Origin: Calditrichia bacterium
Lineage (GTDB): Bacteria; Calditrichota; Calditrichia; Calditrichales; Calditrichaceae
Direction of reading: 5' to 3'
Assembly: GCA_027039465.1 (NCBI GenBank)
Contig: JALWEA010000291.1
Span: 1 to 11,415 of the forward strand
DNA: 11,415 nucleotides
Both the position numbers and the translations under genes were made by a program. Under the pieces are notes generated by a model, which was given only the letters and a program-made list of their open reading frames with translations, made no database searches and was not told where the DNA came from. Position 1 is the stretch's first letter. Every line of letters starts with the position of its first letter. Positions 6,110 to 11,415 of this stretch are shown here, one piece after another.

Positions 6110-6647
6110 ATTTTACCTCAGCCTCTAACGGATAATTCTTCTTTTCCATTTGTTTGATGGGATCCAACGTAAAACGTCCTTCACGGGGGAAGTAGGTTTC
6201 TTCCGCATATTTTTTTGTGTCAAAATCTTTGCGCATGGGCGGAATGTTATCCCAGCCTTCCAAAATCATGGGCTCGTCCACGCGCGGGCTACCCGGAAAG
6301 TCGATGCCGAACATTTCTTTGATTTCCCGCTGATAGACCTGCGCCGCAGCCCACAAGTGATGGATGCTATCCATAACCGGGTGCTCACGATCGATAAAAA
6401 CGCGCACACCGATGTCGCTGTGTAATTGGTAATTGTGCAACAAATAGGTGAGCTGAAACAGATTTTGCTCAATGTAATCAACGGCGGAAATCATGACCAA
6501 ATGGCGGAACCCTTCGTAATCCCTTAAATAAGTTACCGCTTCCACCGCAACTTTTTTGTCCACCGTTACGAACAGCAAATTCGGCCTTTGCTGTTTTTTT
6601 TCACGCACGTAGAATCGTTCATCCAAACGTTTTAATATTTCTTCCAT
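6066..6647 (-). CDS. nuoC: NuoC-like (30-kDa) subunit
   Basis: This 193-aa soluble subunit of the peripheral arm contains the 30-kDa family signature YQREIKEMFGIDFPGSPRVD (105-124) and then PPMRKDF (136-142), matching the complex I pattern E-R-E-x-x-D-M-F-G-I-x-F, ending in R-K-D-F. The earlier segment HLVMISAVDYIE (49-60) matches the beta strand that precedes it in NuoC. It is a stand-alone NuoC, not the NuoCD fusion of enterobacteria, and binds no cofactor; its role is structural, joining NuoB-like and NuoD-like subunits. It starts 6 nt after the NuoB-like stop, with AGGA just before the ATG, and its 3' end overlaps the NuoD-like gene. MBX operons have the equivalent MbxK in the same position. 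Confidence 0.93.
   Translation of the reverse strand: MEEILKRLDERFYVREKKQQRPNLLFVTVDKKVAVEAVTYLRDYEGFRHLVMISAVDYIEQNLFQLTYLLHNYQLHSDIGVRVFIDREHPVMDSIHHLWAAAQVYQREIKEMFGIDFPGSPRVDEPMILEGWDNIPPMRKDFDTKKYAEETYFPREGRFTLDPIKQMEKKNYPLEAEVKYEIKRVVRDNRDKK
6116..6119 (-). promoter_or_regulatory. Ribosome binding site deciding the NuoD-like start
   Basis: On the minus strand GAGG lies 6 nt before the ATG at 6109, inside the 3' end of the NuoC-like gene. It supports this start despite the 44-nt overlap and suggests coupled translation of the two soluble core subunits. Confidence 0.6.
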
Positions 6648-6653
6648 AATATC

Positions 6654-7292
6654 CTACCAATTGTATTCCGGTAAATCCCAGTCTTTGATTATCTTTTTCT
6701 GATTCGCCTTGTACCAATCAAAATTGTCGGCATATTTATTGGCGCCTTCGGCCTTGCCTTCTTTGATCAACCGTTTCAGTTCGTTAAATCCGGCAATCAG
6801 GGCTTCCGGCCTGGGCATGCAACCGGCAATGTAAACATCCACCGGCAGGTAATAGTCCAGACGGTTAATCGTATTGTAACTGTCGAAATACATGCCGCCG
6901 TTTACCGTGCAACTTCCCAGGCCCAGTACAAATTTAGGGTTCTGCATCTGCTCATAACTACGAATAACGCGTTTAAGTGTTTTTACCGAAAGGTAACCGC
7001 TGATAATAAACACACCGGCCTGACGCGGCGTGGGTCTCGGAAAAATGCCAAAGCGGGAAACATCGTAGCGCGCAGTGTACAAAGGCGGCAATTCAATGGA
7101 ACCGCATCCGGTGCCAAAGGCCAAAATCCACAAAGAATTGGCTTGCGCCCAGTTGTAAAATTTGCGAACGATTTTATTGGCTACCGGGGTTACCGCTTTG
7201 GGACGTTCGCCGCAGAAATAATCTGCCGGATTAAAGCCAAGATTGTTTTCATCTTGTTTTAACGGGTCTATTTTGATTTCTTTATCGTCCAT
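6654..7292 (-). CDS. nuoB: NuoB-like Fe-S subunit with an altered cluster-ligand motif
   Basis: This 212-aa homologue of the 20-kDa subunit should carry the cluster next to the NuoD active site. The core runs from SLWILAFGTGCGSIELPP (53-70) through RPTPRQAGVFIISGYLS (86-102), GLGSCTVNGGMY (124-135) and VYIAGCMPRPEALIAGF (153-169). Complex I uses a tandem Cys pair plus two further Cys. Here the pair is C63-G64, and the others are C128 and C158, so only three canonical ligands remain. The hydrogenase version (CxGC) is not present either: the position three residues before C63 is Gly60. C27 in the N-terminal extension is the only other cysteine. Fit to the family elsewhere is good, so this is not an error-ridden gene. 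The ATG at 7292 has a strong AGGAAGAG ribosome binding site. It lies 33 nt after the NuoH-like gene and 6 nt before the NuoC-like gene. Confidence 0.92.
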   Translation of the reverse strand: MDDKEIKIDPLKQDENNLGFNPADYFCGERPKAVTPVANKIVRKFYNWAQANSLWILAFGTGCGSIELPPLYTARYDVSRFGIFPRPTPRQAGVFIISGYLSVKTLKRVIRSYEQMQNPKFVLGLGSCTVNGGMYFDSYNTINRLDYYLPVDVYIAGCMPRPEALIAGFNELKRLIKEGKAEGANKYADNFDWYKANQKKIIKDWDLPEYNW

Positions 7293-7325
7293 CGTGCTCT
7301 TCCTGTTAAAAGACTTCTATTGTTT

Positions 7326-8237
7326 TCAAACCATGTAAATAACCACAGCCAGTACACCGATCAGAGCAGGCACCTGCAATAACCAGCGCACGGATTGTTC
7401 AACTTTAAATCGTGGGAAAACCACGCCCACAAATACGCAGAATTCAAAAATCAAAAAGGTTTTTATGACCATTTCCCAAATGGATGTCGCTCCGCCAAAA
7501 AACAGATTCATGAACAAAACCAGCTTGGCCGCGGCAAAAACGGAACGATTGGATTGCAGCAAGACTAAAAAACTGCTGTTATATTCGGTCGGAGGCCCTA
7601 CCGGGATTTCCTGCGGCGCCATGTGCACATCAAACGGCGAATGCATCATCATGCCCAAATAGGCCAACATGCCTGCAATGGTTGCAATGGGATTGGTCAC
7701 CATGTTCCAGTGGGCAATGCCTCCCTGCTGCGCAGCTACAATTTGCGAGATGGAAAGGGTGTGATGCTGTGCGGCCAAAGCAATAACCGCCAGGGCAAAC
7801 GGTACTTCCGAAGCGGTTGTTTGGGCCAGACCGCGCATAATACCCATGGCCGAGAAGGGATGACCGCTCTCACCGGCACCCAGAGCCATGCCCAACATGC
7901 CGAAGAAAATAAAGTAAATCACCAAAAGTAAGTCGCCGCTGAAACTGAAGTTTTGCAGCCAAACCGAACCGAAAACGGCGGGTATTAACAAATACAAGCC
8001 AACGCCACCCGTAAAACGGAACACAGGTCCTAAATAATACATGACGCCGTGTTGAATGGCCGTACGCATAGACAAACTTTTGGAGAGATCGATATACGGC
8101 TGCCAAATCGGCGGCCCGATACGCCCGTGGACACGGGCAATGATTTTCATGGTAAAACCGATGAGCAACAAACCGTAATTGAAAATCAAAAACAGCGATG
8201 CTAATGCGTATCCTATCTTAATGAGTACCGTTTCCAT
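7326..8237 (-). CDS. nuoH: NuoH-like membrane subunit (HyfC/EchB/MbxM family)
   Basis: This 303-aa, highly hydrophobic protein has about eight predicted transmembrane helices. It joins the soluble core to the ion-pumping arm. Signatures are ARVHGRIGPPIWQPYIDLSK (34-53), the loop GESGHPFSAMGIMRGLAQ (122-139) followed by TTASEVP, PFDVHMAPQEIPVGPPTEYN (201-220) with conserved E210 and E218, and the C-terminal PRFKVEQSVRWLLQVP (275-290). The short length and the GPP-TEY ending of the third motif are closer to hydrogenase-type members than to complex I NuoH. The start codon overlaps the stop of the antiporter gene (TAATG), so translation is likely coupled. In the operon order it takes the place of mbxM. 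Confidence 0.93.
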   Translation of the reverse strand: METVLIKIGYALASLFLIFNYGLLLIGFTMKIIARVHGRIGPPIWQPYIDLSKSLSMRTAIQHGVMYYLGPVFRFTGGVGLYLLIPAVFGSVWLQNFSFSGDLLLVIYFIFFGMLGMALGAGESGHPFSAMGIMRGLAQTTASEVPFALAVIALAAQHHTLSISQIVAAQQGGIAHWNMVTNPIATIAGMLAYLGMMMHSPFDVHMAPQEIPVGPPTEYNSSFLVLLQSNRSVFAAAKLVLFMNLFFGGATSIWEMVIKTFLIFEFCVFVGVVFPRFKVEQSVRWLLQVPALIGVLAVVIYMV

Positions 8238-8239
8238 TA
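8235..8239 (-). promoter_or_regulatory. TAATG stop/start overlap joining antiporter and NuoH-like genes
   Basis: The stop TAA of the 1050-aa antiporter gene (8239-8237) shares its last A with the ATG of the NuoH-like gene (8237-8235). This is a classic signature of termination-reinitiation coupling and suggests the two membrane proteins are made in linked amounts. Confidence 0.8.
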
Positions 8240-11200
8240 ATGCACTCCCAAAATCATTATGTAATAAAGGACTAATCCAAAGAGTAAAATAAATAAGGCG
8301 TACGTCTGACCGTTACCGGTGTAAATCTGTCTTAAAGCCGAGGCCGAAGCGTGCGTCCATTCACTGACGGCATTCCAGAAACGCCTGACCAGCGGCTTCA
8401 TGATCGGCCCCATTGCCCGTTCGTACGGAGTGAAAAATTTGTAAGCATAGTGGGTTGTTTCCGGGCGATCCGGACGTTCGGCTGCAAAAACGATATTGAA
8501 CGGTTTAACCTTTTGCGCTTTGGGATTAATAAGAACCAGATAAATCCAAAGCAGCACAAAGATAACGCCCACAATAATAATGGTAATGGTTCCGTTCCAA
8601 TAACCAAGGGAACTGAACACCGTGCTGTTTTGCCAGGTAAGCGTGGTGCTGAAAACCGGGTTAATGATGGTCGATAACGGTTTTAACAATAATTGGGGCT
8701 CTCCCGAAAAGACTAACAGCGCAATAATCAAAATATATTGAGGAATTAATAGCCAAATTGGTGCTTCCTTGATTTTCATTTGATTCGGTTTGGGCATGCT
8801 GAGAAAAATGGAATGAATCAGACGATAGCAATACAAGAAAGCAATGGTGCTGGCAAAGAAGGCAACACCCGTTTGCAAATACCAACCTTTTTCGATTAAC
8901 GCTTCGTACAACAACCATTTACTACCAAAACCCATCAGCGGCGGTACGCCGGATAGGGCAATAATACCGATCAAAACCGATACGAAGGAAAATGGCATGC
9001 GTTTGATTAATCCGCCCATTTCGTACATGTTGCGCGTTCCGGTTCGATAAATCACACCGGCAACGGCCAAAAACAGCAAGCCTTTAAAAAGCAAGTGGTT
9101 CAGTGTGTGCCAAAAAGCGGCCGCCCAGCCCAAATGGGACATGACCGCCAGGCCCAACAAAATATAACCGACCTGTCCCACACTGGAGTAGGCCAATAGT
9201 TTTTTGGCATCTTCCTGAAAGACGGCAAACAGGGTGGCAAAAAAGGCCGTTAATACACCGATCCAGCCCAAAACCGAATTGAGTGAGATACTGCCAATGT
9301 ACGGTGTGCCCATATTAATAAACAAAACGACAAACCCGAAAATACCGGCTTTTGAAAGAATTCCGGAAATCATCGGCGTGGCGTCGTCTTCGGATTCGGA
9401 ATAAGCGCCGGGCGCCCAGATATGCAAACCGATGGCTGCAATCTTGACCATGAAACCAATGGCGATAAAACTATAAATCCAGGGAGCATACGCACTTGAC
9501 GAAGCCAGCACTTTCAAATTCCAGATATCCGGCAAACCGGCGTGGGCAAATGCAAATCCCGCCAAAATAAAATAGGCGCCGCCCAGACTGAAGATCACAT
9601 AGGACAAAGCCGGGCCTTCTGCTTTTTTACCGCGTAAAATCAATAAATAGGAAGCCACGGTCATCAATTCCCATGAAAAGAAAAATTGCAGCAGCGTGTG
9701 GGCTAAAACCAGGTTGGTCATGGCACCTAACATCAAAAGAACCAACGGATAGAATCCCACGGAACGCCGGGTGCGATACAACGAACCGATGAGCATCACG
9801 GCACCGCCTACCAAAAAGAGCAGTGCAAAATAGAAATTGATGCCGTGCAATGTGGGTAACAGATAGTAAGCGTAACCGGCCAGCAAAGCGATGCTAATGA
9901 GGCCTTTCAATTTAACCGGCAGCCAGTCGAGGACAAAAAGCAGTGCGGCACCGATCAAAGGCGCGTACAATAAACCGGCTTGCGGCATAACATGGGTGGA
10001 AAACAAATAGCCGAGGCCGATTAAAACCAGACCGAAGGTCCACAACGAAAGATGCTGTTCGCCTTCCACTTTCACAGGCTCGGCGGCTTCGGCGGCCAGA
10101 GTACGACGAATGGCATAGCCGAACCAACGCAAGAGGTAAACGGCTTCGAGCAAAGAACCCAAGAGCAGGAAACCGATCCACCAGAAATGATGATGTTCCG
10201 CCAAAATCATGACCAAAGACCACTTGCCCCAAAATCCGGCAAACGGCGGAAATCCCAACAATGCCAATAAAAACAAACCGAGCAAGAATTGAAGCAGCGG
10301 TCGTCCCTGCAAAACGCCCCAATCTTTAATCGAATCCTTTTTAACCACACCGGCCAACCAGTACAATCCCGCTTTGGCAAAAAAGTGATTAAAGAACAAG
10401 GCCAAAATGATGTATTTGAAAGTCTTGAATGTAGGATCCAAAGCGTAGCCTAATGCCAGCACCATGAGCAACAAGCCCATTTGCCCGACTGAGGAATAGC
10501 CCAACATGCGGGTGGTGTGGGTTTGTTTGATACCCATCCAGTTGGAAGCCAAAAAGGTCAGCAGCCCCATCCCGGCAATAATCATGAACCAATTCTGCGG
10601 CGCCAGCGGCATAATTTTGTACAAGGCAAAAAACATGGCGCCGGAAGTTCCTGCGGAAATCATGGCCGCAATACCCGGATTTGCACCCTGGTACACATCC
10701 AAAGCCCAGCCGTTGGCAGGGAATTGTTTCATTTCAATAAAAAACGAAAGCAATACCATGAAAATGGCCATGACCACCACGCTCATGCCGGAATGCAAAA
10801 TGTTGCTGTGAATCATGCCGTCGATATTCAACGTGCCGCTGTAACTGTAAAGAAAGATGACACCCATCAGCAAGAACATGGAGGCGATGCTGCCGGCCAC
10901 CATATATTTAAAGCCTCCGGTCAGCGCGTTTAGTCGCAAATCCATGCCGATTAAAGCATAAGTGGCAATGGATGTGATTTCGATAAAGACAAACAGGTTA
11001 AAAATATCGCGCGTCATTACCAAACCGTTCATGCCCAGCGTTACCAGCAAGAACAAAACTTTGCCGCGGATGCCGATTTCATTCAAATAGCGCATCAGGT
11101 AAATGCCGCCCATTAAAGAAAGGGTATTAATACCGGTCAGAAAAACGGCTTCCTGCAGGCTCATTTGCATGTTAATGGACAGCGGCGGTTTTAAACCGGC

Positions 11201-11389
11201 CGTGTAAATTTGCACCGGTTGCACGTGGTAAAATAAGAAACCGATTAACCATTGCGCCGAAATAAATACAAAGGTTCCAATCGTCAGCAAGAAAAGTGTA
11301 TTGACAATCGTTTTTCCGAGTTTTTCAAAGAGCGGTAGAAGAAAAGCGCCGCCCAACGCAATCGCGATAATGTAAATTGGTGCTACCAT
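8237..11389 (-). CDS. Tandem fusion of two MrpD/NuoLMN-type antiporter subunits (MbxH-MbxH'-like)
   Basis: This 1050-aa integral membrane protein is about twice the length of a normal MrpD, NuoM or NuoN. Module 1 (about 1-495) has E137 in FVFIEI (TM5), H335 and K339 in FFNHFFAKAG (TM8) and K389 in GFWGKW (TM12). At the TM7 position, where the family has Lys, it has E219, with K221 two residues later (FIEMKQFPANGW). Module 2 (about 497-955) has all key residues: E574 in FSWE, K649 and H656 in MVKIAAIGLHIWAP, H766 and K769 in NHLLFKG, and K824 in GFGSKW. A C-terminal tail (956-1050) contains a polar, probably amphipathic stretch (PYERAMGPIMKPLVRRFWNA) and a last membrane helix. Such modules carry protons or Na+ in Mrp antiporters, complex I and MBX. 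The ATG at 11389 has AGGG 7 nt upstream. It precedes the NuoH-like gene with a TAATG overlap. No frameshift or repeated stop is seen, so this is a real fusion in this sequence. Confidence 0.92.
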   Translation of the reverse strand: MVAPIYIIAIALGGAFLLPLFEKLGKTIVNTLFLLTIGTFVFISAQWLIGFLFYHVQPVQIYTAGLKPPLSINMQMSLQEAVFLTGINTLSLMGGIYLMRYLNEIGIRGKVLFLLVTLGMNGLVMTRDIFNLFVFIEITSIATYALIGMDLRLNALTGGFKYMVAGSIASMFLLMGVIFLYSYSGTLNIDGMIHSNILHSGMSVVVMAIFMVLLSFFIEMKQFPANGWALDVYQGANPGIAAMISAGTSGAMFFALYKIMPLAPQNWFMIIAGMGLLTFLASNWMGIKQTHTTRMLGYSSVGQMGLLLMVLALGYALDPTFKTFKYIILALFFNHFFAKAGLYWLAGVVKKDSIKDWGVLQGRPLLQFLLGLFLLALLGFPPFAGFWGKWSLVMILAEHHHFWWIGFLLLGSLLEAVYLLRWFGYAIRRTLAAEAAEPVKVEGEQHLSLWTFGLVLIGLGYLFSTHVMPQAGLLYAPLIGAALLFVLDWLPVKLKGLISIALLAGYAYYLLPTLHGINFYFALLFLVGGAVMLIGSLYRTRRSVGFYPLVLLMLGAMTNLVLAHTLLQFFFSWELMTVASYLLILRGKKAEGPALSYVIFSLGGAYFILAGFAFAHAGLPDIWNLKVLASSSAYAPWIYSFIAIGFMVKIAAIGLHIWAPGAYSESEDDATPMISGILSKAGIFGFVVLFINMGTPYIGSISLNSVLGWIGVLTAFFATLFAVFQEDAKKLLAYSSVGQVGYILLGLAVMSHLGWAAAFWHTLNHLLFKGLLFLAVAGVIYRTGTRNMYEMGGLIKRMPFSFVSVLIGIIALSGVPPLMGFGSKWLLYEALIEKGWYLQTGVAFFASTIAFLYCYRLIHSIFLSMPKPNQMKIKEAPIWLLIPQYILIIALLVFSGEPQLLLKPLSTIINPVFSTTLTWQNSTVFSSLGYWNGTITIIIVGVIFVLLWIYLVLINPKAQKVKPFNIVFAAERPDRPETTHYAYKFFTPYERAMGPIMKPLVRRFWNAVSEWTHASASALRQIYTGNGQTYALFILLFGLVLYYIMILGVH

Positions 11390-11415
11390 TTCATATCCCT
11401 GTAATCACTAATGTC
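11383..11415 (-). CDS. Possible C-terminal end of the next upstream operon gene (partial)
   Basis: On the minus strand an open frame enters from the right edge, reads D-I-S-D-Y-R-D-M-K-W and stops at TAG 11385-11383, overlapping the antiporter start by 7 nt. Small overlaps are common in this operon. By analogy with Mrp/MBX operons a NuoK/MrpC-like subunit would be expected here, and a polar tail would fit. Another frame also stops nearby (TGA 11393-11391), so the choice is uncertain. Confidence 0.35.
   Translation of the reverse strand, partial: DISDYRDMKW

Noticed and set aside
9912..10322. 136-aa minus-strand frame inside the antiporter gene
   Set aside because: Out-of-frame shadow in the same strand; the sequence is low in hydrophobic pattern and matches no family, while the antiporter frame has all expected motifs.
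3033..11389. Ordinary bacterial complex I (nuo) operon
   Set aside because: NuoE, F and G are absent, the membrane subunits come first, two antiporters are fused, and the NuoI-like part is fused to a GltD-type flavoprotein.

Overview
The window looks bacterial, with moderate GC (mid-40s by eye). It carries a transmembrane PEGA-type Ser/Thr kinase, a divergent PII-like protein and a complex-I-related membrane operon. This mix is compatible with a thermophilic or anaerobic member of the FCB/Calditrichota sphere, but no marker here fixes the taxon, so that is a weak inference.

Left part, plus strand (1-1993). The last codons of an unidentified gene run into a strong hairpin plus T-tract terminator (27-77). 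Then come a small PII-superfamily protein (122-454) and a membrane-anchored Ser/Thr kinase with an extracytoplasmic PEGA domain (536-1993). Positions 1994-2472 form a convergent intergenic region. It holds a run of about six short hairpins and, at its right end, a good intrinsic terminator for the minus-strand operon.

Right part, minus strand, transcribed from beyond 11415 down to 2473. One tightly packed operon contains: the end of an unidentified gene; a 1050-aa protein made of two complete MrpD/NuoLMN-type antiporter modules fused head to tail; a NuoH-like membrane subunit (start/stop overlap TAATG); NuoB-, NuoC- and NuoD-like subunits; a 599-aa fusion of a NuoI-like two-cluster ferredoxin domain with a GltD/NfnB-type FAD-NAD(P)H oxidoreductase; and a stand-alone ferritin-like (rubrerythrin-type) diiron protein followed by the terminator. 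The gene order (two antiporter modules, H-, B-, C-, D-, I-like) is that of the MBX (membrane-bound sulfane reductase) operon of Thermococcales, not that of ordinary bacterial complex I. There is no NuoE/F/G in view.

Working model (inference): NAD(P)H electrons enter or leave through the FAD domain, pass the built-in [4Fe-4S] clusters to the NuoB/NuoD-like core, and the redox step drives ion translocation through NuoH and the two fused antiporter modules. The NuoD-like subunit keeps three of the four cysteines that ligate NiFe in group 4 hydrogenases; the fourth position is Glu. The NuoB-like subunit has Cys-Gly where complex I has Cys-Cys. The complex therefore sits between hydrogenase and complex I, and its terminal substrate is not obvious from sequence. 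This fused, self-contained NAD(P)H-linked MBX-like complex is the most interesting system in the window.
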